From Actinomycetes bacterium (lineage in GTDB: Bacteria; Actinomycetota; Actinomycetes; Actinomycetales; Cellulomonadaceae), in assembly GCA_023418375.1 (NCBI GenBank), contig JAEZZV010000178.1:1-38938 (forward strand): a stretch of 38,938 bases of DNA. Reading direction: 5' to 3'. Position 1 is the stretch's first letter. Every line of letters starts with the position of its first letter. The translations under genes were made by a program, and so were the position numbers. This document shows positions 30,274-37,429 of the stretch, in pieces. The notes below the pieces were generated by a model, which saw nothing but the letters and a program-made list of their open reading frames with translations, made no database searches and was not told the origin of the DNA.

Positions 30274-31422
30274 ATGGCAACCAACCGAACCTCGTCCAGC
30301 ACCCCTGCGACCCGGCGCGCGGAGCGCGTCGTGACCTCCGGCCCCAAGGCGGCGCAGCGCCGCGCGTCCAGCCCCAAGCGGCTCACCGTGGCAGTACAGC
30401 CCAAGCCCGCCAAGACCACGGCCCCGTTCGACGCCGCCGCATGGTTGGTCGGCTACGAGCCGACGAACTACCAGGGGCGCACGGTCGAGACCGACGCGTT
30501 CGTGCTCTCCACGCTGCGCGCGTACATCGGCGTGGCGACCATCGAGGAAGTCAGCTCGGCCCGGCGCTTCGCCCTGGTGCTGACCCGCCTCGCCGCCCAC
30601 GTGAAGGCGTCCAGCGGCACCCTGTCCGTCAAGGAGGCGCTCGACCCGCGCACGATCAACCAGTTCCACGAGGCCGAGCTCACCCGCCTAAAGGTGGCGG
30701 CAAGGGTCCTGCCGTACGTGGAGCGGCAGAAGGCCGAGACGCGGGCCGAGACCACGACGGCGACCTTCCGCAGCTGCCTGCGTCGGATCGGGGAGGCGCT
30801 CAACCCCTCCGCGCCGTGGGAGCCCGCGCCGCTGCGCGCCTACCGGCACGTCAAGGCGCCGTACACGCCGACGGAGATCGCCCAGCTCGAGGCGCAGATC
30901 CCGCACATGGCGCCAACGCGCGCCCGCTGCGCCGAGGCCCTGCTCGTCCTCGGGCTCGGCGCCGGCCTGGACGGCCGCTGGGCCGCCAAGGTCACCACCG
31001 ACGACATCGCGGCCCTGCCCGGCGGCGGCTACGCCGTCGTCGTCGCGGGCCGGGTCGTGCCCGTGCTCGCCGCCTACGAGGCGCGGCTGGAGAGCCTGCT
31101 CGGCGCGTGCGTGCCCGGGGAGTTCCTCATCGGCGGCAGCGCCCGCCACGCCGACGCGGCCAACGAGGCGGTCACCCGCCTGAACCTGGACCCGCGCGGC
31201 CCCAAGCTGGACCTCGCCCGACTCCGCTCCACCTGGCTCGTGCACCACCTCACGGTGGGCACCAGGCTGCCCGAGCTCATGGAGGCGGCTGGCCTCGAGA
31301 CGCTCACGGTCCTCGGCGACCTCGTCGAGTTCGTCCCGCCGATGCGCGACGACCGCGAGGCTTCCGTCGCCGCCGCCTGCCAGACCGTGCGCGGCATCGA
31401 GTGCACCGGGATCGCGCTGTGA
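30274..31422 (+). CDS. Degenerate tyrosine-recombinase-like protein, coupled to the transposase
   Basis: A 382-residue product. After a basic, disordered N-terminus (about 50 residues), residues about 70-180 resemble a core-binding helical domain. Residues about 198-355 follow the tyrosine recombinase catalytic fold. YTPTEIAQLEAQIPH is followed by LLVLGLGAGLDGRWAAKVT with Arg235 at the place of the first catalytic Arg. RLRSTWLVHHLTVGT has Arg318 at the second Arg site. The box-II Tyr region (LETLTVLGDLVEFV) has no Tyr, so it is unlikely to be a normal recombinase. The next gene starts within its stop (GTGA). A role in target choice or as a DNA-binding partner of the transposase is inference. 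Confidence 0.6.
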   Translation: MATNRTSSSTPATRRAERVVTSGPKAAQRRASSPKRLTVAVQPKPAKTTAPFDAAAWLVGYEPTNYQGRTVETDAFVLSTLRAYIGVATIEEVSSARRFALVLTRLAAHVKASSGTLSVKEALDPRTINQFHEAELTRLKVAARVLPYVERQKAETRAETTTATFRSCLRRIGEALNPSAPWEPAPLRAYRHVKAPYTPTEIAQLEAQIPHMAPTRARCAEALLVLGLGAGLDGRWAAKVTTDDIAALPGGGYAVVVAGRVVPVLAAYEARLESLLGACVPGEFLIGGSARHADAANEAVTRLNLDPRGPKLDLARLRSTWLVHHLTVGTRLPELMEAAGLETLTVLGDLVEFVPPMRDDREASVAAACQTVRGIECTGIAL

Positions 31423-33266
31423 GCGCCCAGGTCGGGGCCAAGCGGCCCAAGCGCATCCGCCGGCCGGTCGACGTCACGCACAAGCGACAGCCCACGGCCG
31501 GAGAGCTCTCCTGGGCGATGGAGGTCGTGGACGCCCTCGGCGAAGACTTCATCGCCGCGCTCACCGCCGCCGTCGGTGAGGGCCGTGGCCGACCCGGATC
31601 GGTGCCGGCCAGGGCAGTGCTCGTCGCCTGCCTGCTCCTCGTCGCCGAGCCCGGTCACCAGTTCGAGCTCACCGACGTCGCAGCGCAGCTCGTCGCCTGC
31701 TCCCCGGAGCAGCTCGAGCGGCTCGGCATGGAGCCGCTGCCCGCCAGTCGGGCCTACGGACGGGTCTGGGACAAGACCAACGCTGTGATCGGCGCCTTCT
31801 CGGTGGGCTTCGACGTCACCACCCCGGTTGGCGACAAGGTGCGCGCCGACCTGCCGTGGCTCGTCAAGGCGTTCGCCGACGCCAGCCAGGACCCCACGCT
31901 TCCGCGCAGCCGCGCCAGGGCGGTGGACGGGACCGACTGGGAGACCTGCGGACGATGGCTCGGAGTCAGCGGCGTGGAGTACGACGGCGAGACGCCGCCG
32001 GACACCGACACCGACCCCGAGGAGCACCGCAAGGTCGTCGCGGAGGCCCGTCGCAAGGCTCGGCGTGCCGCGTTCGAGATGGGACCGGACGGCCGTCCGA
32101 TCTACACCCGCGACGCCGACGCGAAGGCGGGACACCGCAGCGCCAACAGCGAGCACAAGGCCGGGCTGTACATCGGCTACGAGGCGCACCCCTTCACCCA
32201 GGTCCGAGACATCACCTGGAACGGCAAGCCGGGGGAGCTCCAGCTCGGACCCGACGTCCCGCCCTACGTCACCAACATCATCCTCACCCCCGCAGGGGCG
32301 CATCGGTCCGACGCGGTCGTGCCGGCGCTGATCGCCGAGCGCGCGACCGTCGACGGCGTCCCCTGCGGGCTGCGGGACGTGAGCTGGGACCGCGGCTACT
32401 CCAACAACGCCGACGCACGCACCCACGCGCCCTTGCGCATGCACGGGATCGAGCCGGTCATCGACCTGACCACCAAGCAGCGCGAGTACCAGCCGGTCTC
32501 CAAGGACGTCCTCTGGATCGACGGCCACCCGTTCTCGACCCACACGCCCGAGCACCTCCGCTCGCTTCCCCGCCCCGAGCGCAACGACTCCGCGGAGACC
32601 AGGGCCCAGATCCAGGCCCTGTACAACGAGCGGGCACGGTGGCGGTACTCCGTCCACGGCGGCCTCGACGCCGACGGCTACCTGCGCATGCGCTGCCCCT
32701 TCTGCACGGGACGCCTCGCATCCCGACAGCTGGCGGGCGCTCGGCGAGCAGCCAAGAACGCCCCGCTCGTGGCTCTGCCCGACGGGGTCACCAGGTGCTG
32801 CACCGGCGTCGTGCGCATCCCGCCGGAGCACCTCCGCGCGATGCAGGCTCTGCAGATCCCGTTCGGCACGACCGCTCACAGCACCGCATACGGCCGCCGG
32901 AGCCTGACGGAGACGACCAACAGCCTGCTCAAGGGCCAGTACGTCAACCTGGACCGCAAGTACACCAAGCTCATGGGCCTGGCCAAGCGCACCTTCGTCA
33001 TGGCCTTCCTGGCCGCCGGCCTCAACCGCTACATCGGCCGCTCCTGGAAGGAGAAGCGAGCCGTCGCCGAGCGCGAGCGCCTCGCCGCCAAGGCCACCCG
33101 GAAGCGTCGCCGCACCAGCACCCTCAGCGACATCGTCGCCAAGGCGACCGCGACGACGTCGCACCGGAAGCCGACCCGGGGGACCGCGGCCCCGACTTCC
33201 CCGCCCAACGGCGCCCCACCCGGGGCCCCGCGGCCGCGGAAGGCCACGAAGGCCAACCGCTCCTGA
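31419..33266 (+). CDS. DDE transposase with Cys cluster
   Basis: A 615-residue product from GTG 31419. Putative catalytic residues are Asp170 in ARAVDGTDWETCG, Asp324 in VSWDRGYSNNAD and Glu498 in SLTETTNSLLKGQ. The order and the RGY...N context match IS4/IS1182-like DDE transposases. Cys426 and Cys429 (MRCPFCTG) with Cys460 and Cys461 suggest a zinc-binding insertion between the second Asp and the Glu, as in IS1182-type enzymes. The C-terminus is a long basic, Ala/Thr/Pro-rich tail. It is the last gene before right end 2 and overlaps the recombinase-like gene. It is the best candidate to move both elements. Confidence 0.8.
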   Translation: MSAQVGAKRPKRIRRPVDVTHKRQPTAGELSWAMEVVDALGEDFIAALTAAVGEGRGRPGSVPARAVLVACLLLVAEPGHQFELTDVAAQLVACSPEQLERLGMEPLPASRAYGRVWDKTNAVIGAFSVGFDVTTPVGDKVRADLPWLVKAFADASQDPTLPRSRARAVDGTDWETCGRWLGVSGVEYDGETPPDTDTDPEEHRKVVAEARRKARRAAFEMGPDGRPIYTRDADAKAGHRSANSEHKAGLYIGYEAHPFTQVRDITWNGKPGELQLGPDVPPYVTNIILTPAGAHRSDAVVPALIAERATVDGVPCGLRDVSWDRGYSNNADARTHAPLRMHGIEPVIDLTTKQREYQPVSKDVLWIDGHPFSTHTPEHLRSLPRPERNDSAETRAQIQALYNERARWRYSVHGGLDADGYLRMRCPFCTGRLASRQLAGARRAAKNAPLVALPDGVTRCCTGVVRIPPEHLRAMQALQIPFGTTAHSTAYGRRSLTETTNSLLKGQYVNLDRKYTKLMGLAKRTFVMAFLAAGLNRYIGRSWKEKRAVAERERLAAKATRKRRRTSTLSDIVAKATATTSHRKPTRGTAAPTSPPNGAPPGAPRPRKATKANRS

Positions 33267-33298
33267 CCGTGCCCGGTCGAGTCCGCATCTGAACAGCA

Positions 33299-33503
33299 CC
33301 TCCGAGTAGCCCCGCCGCGGCGGGGCTACTTGGCGTACCCGGGCACCGCGCCGGACCCACGGCTGCGCGGCGGCACGGGGCGGAAGTTGGCATCGCAGGC
33401 CCCGACGTAGCGAAAGAGCCCCGGACCTGGTGGTCCGGGGCTCCTTCGTCGTCCAGCCGGCTGACTTTCCGGAAGTCACTCGCGTGACTTTCCGGAACCA
33501 GCC
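33299..33503 (+). repeat. Right-end repeat, copy 2 (RE2)
   Basis: Same length (205 bp) and order of parts as RE1: hairpin 33305-33330 (AGTAGCCCCGCC with GGCGGGGCTACT), terminator 33416-33427 with 33432-33443, then two TGACTTTCCGGAA units starting at 33462 and 33485 (23 bp apart). Where RE1 has TGGCTTTCCGGAAGCCA, RE2 has TGACTTTCCGGAAGTCA, so both arms changed together. The last 19 bp are the exact reverse complement of 14,985-15,003. Confidence 0.8.
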
Positions 33504-33507
33504 TGGG

Positions 33508-33580
33508 TGCCCGAGACAGGACTCGAACCTGCGACCTTCTGCTCCGGAGGCAGACGCTCTATCCGCTGAGCTACTCGGGC
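33508..33580 (-). tRNA. tRNA-Arg (anticodon CCG)
   Basis: The minus-strand 73-nt cloverleaf has acceptor GCCCGAG (33580-33574) pairing with CTCGGGC (33515-33509), discriminator A at 33508, a D arm GCTC-N-GAGC, an anticodon stem TCTGC/GCAGA with loop CTCCGGA, and a T arm with GGTTCGAATCC. Anticodon CCG is at 33547-33545 and reads CGG. CCA is not encoded. Its 3' end lies 4 bp from the right end of element 2. Confidence 0.95.
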
Positions 33581-33642
33581 GGGACGGTCCGCAACCTTAC
33601 CAGCAGGAGGGGGCGGCGCCGTCGTCGGTCTCGGACCTGGGC

Positions 33643-34311
33643 TCAGGTGGTCACCGGCTCGTCGCCGATGAACAGCGAGAGGTAGTCGTCGATCTCGGCC
33701 ATCGCCCGCGAGGCGTCGCGCTCCTCGATGGCGCTGAGCAGCGCGGTGTGCGCGACGTCGTGCTCCTCGGCCGGGTGCTCGAAGTTGAACCGGATGTTGG
33801 CGACGACGGCGTCCAGCAGCGTCTCGTAGATCGCGAGGAGCACCGGGTTGTCGGCCGCCTCGGCGATGCCGCGGTGGAACGCCAGGTCGGCGTCGGTCGC
33901 CGTGTCGAGATCGCCCGCCGCATAGGCGGCTGCGCGCCGGTCGTGGAGCTCGGTCAGCTCGGCGAGCTGCGCGTCCGAACGGCGCTGCGCGGCGAGCCGC
34001 GCGGCCTCGACCTCGAGGCACCGCCGCACCTCGAGGACGTCCCGCTGGTGGGCGCCGGCGATCTGCCGGCCCATCGCCGTGCCGAGCTCGGAGTCGGAGA
34101 TGACGTAGGTGCCGGAGCCCTGACGCCGCTCGAGCATGCCGGCGTGCACGAGCGACTGGACTGCCTCGCGGACGGTGTTGCGCCCGACGCCGATGAGCTC
34201 GGTGAGCTCCGGCTCCGGCGGGATGCGGGTGCCGACGGGCCAGACGCCCGACGTGATCTGCTTCCGCAAGCGCCCCACCGCCTGGTCGATGAGGTTCGTG
34301 CGCCGAGTCAT
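33643..34311 (-). CDS. FadR-subfamily GntR transcriptional regulator
   Basis: A 222-residue regulator. The N-terminal winged helix (about 1-70) shows LRKQITSGVWPVGTRIPPEP and GVGRNTVREAVQSLVHAGML, ending ERRQGSGTYV. The C-terminal FCD ligand domain (about 90-215) has RRCLEVEAARLA, DADLAFHRGIAEAADNPVL and a later His in DVAHTALLSAI. FCD domains bind carboxylic acids, often with a metal held by Asp/His. ATG 34311 follows GGGAGG. It is divergent from the MFS transporter gene and probably controls it. Confidence 0.92.
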   Translation of the reverse strand: MTRRTNLIDQAVGRLRKQITSGVWPVGTRIPPEPELTELIGVGRNTVREAVQSLVHAGMLERRQGSGTYVISDSELGTAMGRQIAGAHQRDVLEVRRCLEVEAARLAAQRRSDAQLAELTELHDRRAAAYAAGDLDTATDADLAFHRGIAEAADNPVLLAIYETLLDAVVANIRFNFEHPAEEHDVAHTALLSAIEERDASRAMAEIDDYLSLFIGDEPVTT

Positions 34312-34447
34312 CCCACCTCCCGGGGGGTCAGTGAGAGGAAGTCAACACCCGTCGGGGCGTCCCGCGCACCCCGCCGCACCGTCGTCCCTCGCTTCCCACG
34401 GGCGCCGCCGCGGGAGTACCGGGGGAATGGTGGGAGGATCTGCGGCG

Positions 34448-35737
34448 ATGTCACACGCGCCCGATCGCCCTGCGCCCTGGCGCGGGCGCCTCGTCGTCCT
34501 CGCGGGCGTCGTGCTCGTCTCGTTCAACCTCCGGGTGGCGGTGGCAGCGGTGTCGCCGATCCTGGACCTGGTGCGCCGGGACGTCCCTCTGAGCACCGCC
34601 GACGCCGGGCTGCTGGGCGCCGCGCCCGTGGTCGCCTTCGCGGCCTTCGGGGCGCTCGCCCCGGTGGTGGGCCGCCGGTGGGGCCTCGAGCCGGCGCTGG
34701 TCGCCGCGATGGCGCTGTCCGTCCTCGGCGAGCTCGCCCGGGCGGCGACCACCGCGCCCGCCGCGTTCCTCGCCTTCTCCTTCCTCGCGCTGGCGGGCAT
34801 GGGCATGGGCAACGTCCTGGTGCCGCCCCTGGTCAAGCGCTACTTCCCGGACCGCATCGGCGCGGTGACGGCCGCCTACGCCGTGGGTATGTCGTTCAGT
34901 GCAGCCCTCCCGCCGCTGGTCGCCGTCCCCGCGGCGCAGGCGTTCGGGTGGCGGCCGACGGTCGGGGCGTGGGCGGTCGTGGGGGTGCTCGCCGTCGTGC
35001 CGTGGCTCGTCGTGGTGGTGCGGTCGGCGGCGGCGCGGAAGCGGCTGCGCCCGGTGCTCGACCACGTGCCGACAGGCCCGCACCCCCGGGGGCAGGTCTG
35101 GCGGTCGCCGCTGGCGTGGGCGATGGCGGTGACCTTCGCGATGAACACGGCGAACGTGTACATCGTCTTCGCCTGGCTCCCCGACCTGCTCGGCGATGTC
35201 GGGGTCGGCGAGGTCGCCGCGGGTCGGTGGCTCGCCCTCTTCGGCGCCCTGGGGCTCATCTCGGCCCTGGTCGTCCCGCCGGTGGCGGTGCGCGTGGCGA
35301 ACCCGTGGTGGCTCATGGTGGCGTTCGCGGCGCTCTACGTCGTGGCCTACGTCGGCCTCCTCGTGAGCCCGACCGCGCCGCTGTGGCTCTGGGTGGCGCT
35401 GCTGGGCACCGCGCCGGGCTCGTTCCCGCTCGTGCTCACGCTCGTCGGCCTGCGCACCCGGACGGCCGACGGCGCCGCGGCGCTCTCGGGGTTCGTGCAG
35501 GGCCTCGGCTACGCGCTCGCGGCGGCGGGCCCTGTCGTCGCCGGTCTGCTGCGCGACGCGACAGGGAGCTGGGCCCCCACGATCGTGATGCTGCTGGGCA
35601 TGGTGGGCGTGCTCGCCGTCGCAGGCGTGCTCGCCTGCCGCCCGGTGATGCTCGAGGACACCTGGGGCGCGCCGGAGGTCACCACCGTGCCCGGTGGGCG
35701 GCGTTCGCGTACCGGACGGACGGTGTCGGCTCGCTAG
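34448..35737 (+). CDS. MFS transporter, CynX/NimT (cyanate/nitroimidazole) family
   Basis: A 429-residue integral membrane protein with about 12 helices. It begins MSHAPDRPAPWRGRLVVLAG and has the family segments NLRVAVAAVSPIL, GLLGAAPVVAFAAFGALAP and the GMGMGNVLVPPLVKRYFP motif. CynX/NimT members export or import small anions; the substrate cannot be told here. ATG 34448 follows GGGAGG (34433-34438). It is divergent from the FadR-type regulator (136 bp between starts). Its stop codon TAG forms part of the -10 box of argS. Confidence 0.88.
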   Translation: MSHAPDRPAPWRGRLVVLAGVVLVSFNLRVAVAAVSPILDLVRRDVPLSTADAGLLGAAPVVAFAAFGALAPVVGRRWGLEPALVAAMALSVLGELARAATTAPAAFLAFSFLALAGMGMGNVLVPPLVKRYFPDRIGAVTAAYAVGMSFSAALPPLVAVPAAQAFGWRPTVGAWAVVGVLAVVPWLVVVVRSAAARKRLRPVLDHVPTGPHPRGQVWRSPLAWAMAVTFAMNTANVYIVFAWLPDLLGDVGVGEVAAGRWLALFGALGLISALVVPPVAVRVANPWWLMVAFAALYVVAYVGLLVSPTAPLWLWVALLGTAPGSFPLVLTLVGLRTRTADGAAALSGFVQGLGYALAAAGPVVAGLLRDATGSWAPTIVMLLGMVGVLAVAGVLACRPVMLEDTWGAPEVTTVPGGRRSRTGRTVSAR

Positions 35738-35740
35738 GCT
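35735..35740 (+). promoter_or_regulatory. Leaderless -10 box of argS
   Basis: TAGGCT, then TTGCCG and GTG 35747. The T-A-G is also the stop codon of the MFS gene, so promoter and coding end coincide. Spacing matches the other leaderless genes. Confidence 0.65.
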
Positions 35741-35746
35741 TTGCCG

Positions 35747-37429
35747 GTGACCCCCGCAGAGCTCGCCCAGTCGCTGCACGCCGTCCTGACCGGCCTCGTC
35801 GCACACGGTGCCGTCGCGCTGTCCGCCGAGGACCTGCCGCAGGAGGTCGCCGTCGAGCGACCGCGTCAGCGCGAGCACGGGGACTGGGCCACGAACGTGG
35901 CGCTCCAGCTCGGGAAGAAGGCGGGCATGGCGCCGCGCGACCTCGCCGCGCTCATCGCGGCCCGCCTGGCGGCCGTTCCGGGCATCGCCAAGGTCGACGT
36001 CGCCGGCCCGGGCTTCCTCAACATCACGCTCGAGGCCGCGGCCGCGGGGAGGCTCGCGCAGGCGATCGTCGAGGCCGGTCCGGCGTACGGCACCAACGCC
36101 GCGCTCGCGGGCGAGCGGATCAACCTCGAGTTCGTCTCCGCGAACCCGACCGGGCCGATCCACATCGGCGGTGCGCGGTGGGCCGCCGTCGGCGACTCGC
36201 TCGCGCGGCTCATGCAGGCGTGCGGCGCCGAGGTGACCCGGGAGTACTACTTCAACGACCACGGCTCGCAGATCGACCGGTTCGCGCGCTCGCTGCTCGC
36301 CCGCGCCCGCGGCCAGGAGGCGCCCGAGGACGGCTACGGCGGGGCGTACATCGAGGAGATCGCCTCCCGGGTCGTGGCCGATGCCGCCGCCGCGGGCGAG
36401 CCCGACCCGACGCACCTGCCCGACGACGCCGCCCAGGAGGTCTTCCGCGCCCGGGGCGTGGCGCTGATGTTCGACGAGATCAAGGCCACGCTGCACACGT
36501 TCGGCGTCGACTTCGACGTCTACTACCACGAGGCCTCGCTGCACGAGTCCGGGGCCGTGGAGCACGCCATCGCACGGCTGCGCGAGCTCGGCCACGTGTT
36601 CGAGGACCAGGGTGCCACCTGGCTGCGGACCACCGAGTTCGGCGACGACAAGGACCGGGTCATCGTCAAGTCCGACGGCGACGCGGCCTACATCGCGGGC
36701 GACCTCGCCTACTACCTGGACAAGCGCGAGCGCGGCTTCGACCGGGCGATCATCATGCTCGGCGCCGACCACCACGGGTACATCGGCCGGATGATGGCGA
36801 TGTGCGCCGCGTTCGGCGACACCCCGTGGGTGAACCTGGAGATCCTCATCGGGCAGATGGTCAACCTCGTCAAGGGCGGCGAGCCGGTCCGGATGTCCAA
36901 GCGGGCCGGCACCGTCGTCACGATCGACGACCTCGTCGAGGCCGTGGGCGTTGATGCGGCCCGGTACGGCCTGGCCCGCTCGTCGGTCGACTCGGCGATC
37001 GACCTGGACCTCGACCTGCTCGCCTCGCGCACCAACGAGAACCCCGTGTTCTACGTGCAGTACGCGCACGCGCGCACCGCCAATATCGCGCGCAACGCCG
37101 CGGACCTCGGCGTGCGGCGGGAGGACGGGTTCGACCCGTCGCTGCTCGACCACGCCAGCGAGTCGGCGCTGCTCGGCAAGCTGGCCGAGTTCCCGCGCGT
37201 CGTCGCGCAGGGGGCCGAGCTGCGCGAGCCGCACCGCGTCGCCCGGTACCTGGAGGAGCTCGCCGGGGTCTACCACAAGTGGTACGACCAGCAGCGTCGC
37301 GTCGTCCCGTTCGGTGACGAGGAGGTCGGCGACGGGCACCGCACGCGCCTGTGGCTCAACGACGCCACGCGCACCGTCCTCGCGAACGGCCTGGGCCTGC
37401 TCGGGGTGAGCGCGCCGGAGCGCATGTGA
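35747..37429 (+). CDS. argS: Arginyl-tRNA synthetase
   Basis: A 560-residue class I aminoacyl-tRNA synthetase that charges tRNA-Arg. The N-terminal Add1-like tRNA-binding domain covers about 1-95. The catalytic domain has the HIGH-type signature as HIGG (139-142, in NPTGPIHIGGARW), a variant seen in actinobacteria, and VRMSKRAGT (RMSK 382-385) as the KMSK loop. The C-terminal DALR anticodon-binding domain has YVQYAHARTANIAR. GTG 35747 is preferred over the in-frame TTG 35741, because the latter lies between the -10 box and the expected transcript start. Its stop overlaps lysA (GTGA), the usual actinobacterial arrangement. Confidence 0.95.
   Translation: MTPAELAQSLHAVLTGLVAHGAVALSAEDLPQEVAVERPRQREHGDWATNVALQLGKKAGMAPRDLAALIAARLAAVPGIAKVDVAGPGFLNITLEAAAAGRLAQAIVEAGPAYGTNAALAGERINLEFVSANPTGPIHIGGARWAAVGDSLARLMQACGAEVTREYYFNDHGSQIDRFARSLLARARGQEAPEDGYGGAYIEEIASRVVADAAAAGEPDPTHLPDDAAQEVFRARGVALMFDEIKATLHTFGVDFDVYYHEASLHESGAVEHAIARLRELGHVFEDQGATWLRTTEFGDDKDRVIVKSDGDAAYIAGDLAYYLDKRERGFDRAIIMLGADHHGYIGRMMAMCAAFGDTPWVNLEILIGQMVNLVKGGEPVRMSKRAGTVVTIDDLVEAVGVDAARYGLARSSVDSAIDLDLDLLASRTNENPVFYVQYAHARTANIARNAADLGVRREDGFDPSLLDHASESALLGKLAEFPRVVAQGAELREPHRVARYLEELAGVYHKWYDQQRRVVPFGDEEVGDGHRTRLWLNDATRTVLANGLGLLGVSAPERM

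Larger units (their letters stand above)
16813..33503 (+). mobile_element. Element 2: 16.7-kb defence-carrying transposon-like element
   Basis: It starts GGCTGGTTCCGGAAAG (16813-16828) and ends CTTTCCGGAACCAGCC (33488-33503). It has the same ~350-bp left end and 205-bp right end as element 1. Cargo includes a CBASS operon, a type ISP restriction-modification enzyme with a HEPN-CBS-like partner, and several small unknowns. At the right end lies a coupled recombinase-like gene plus DDE transposase gene. The right end lies 4 bp from the tRNA-Arg discriminator base. The boundaries are seen directly; mobility is inferred. Confidence 0.68.

Noticed and set aside
33508..33580. tRNA-Arg 3' end as attB of a classic integrase island
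   Set aside because: No copy of the tRNA 3' segment was found near 14.9-17.2 kb, and the recombinase-like protein lacks the catalytic Tyr. The inverted terminal repeats explain the boundaries better.
33430..36954. Long plus-strand frame containing PRQDSNLRPSA
   Set aside because: That peptide is the well-known false translation of a tRNA gene read in the opposite direction; the rest is a shadow of the downstream genes.
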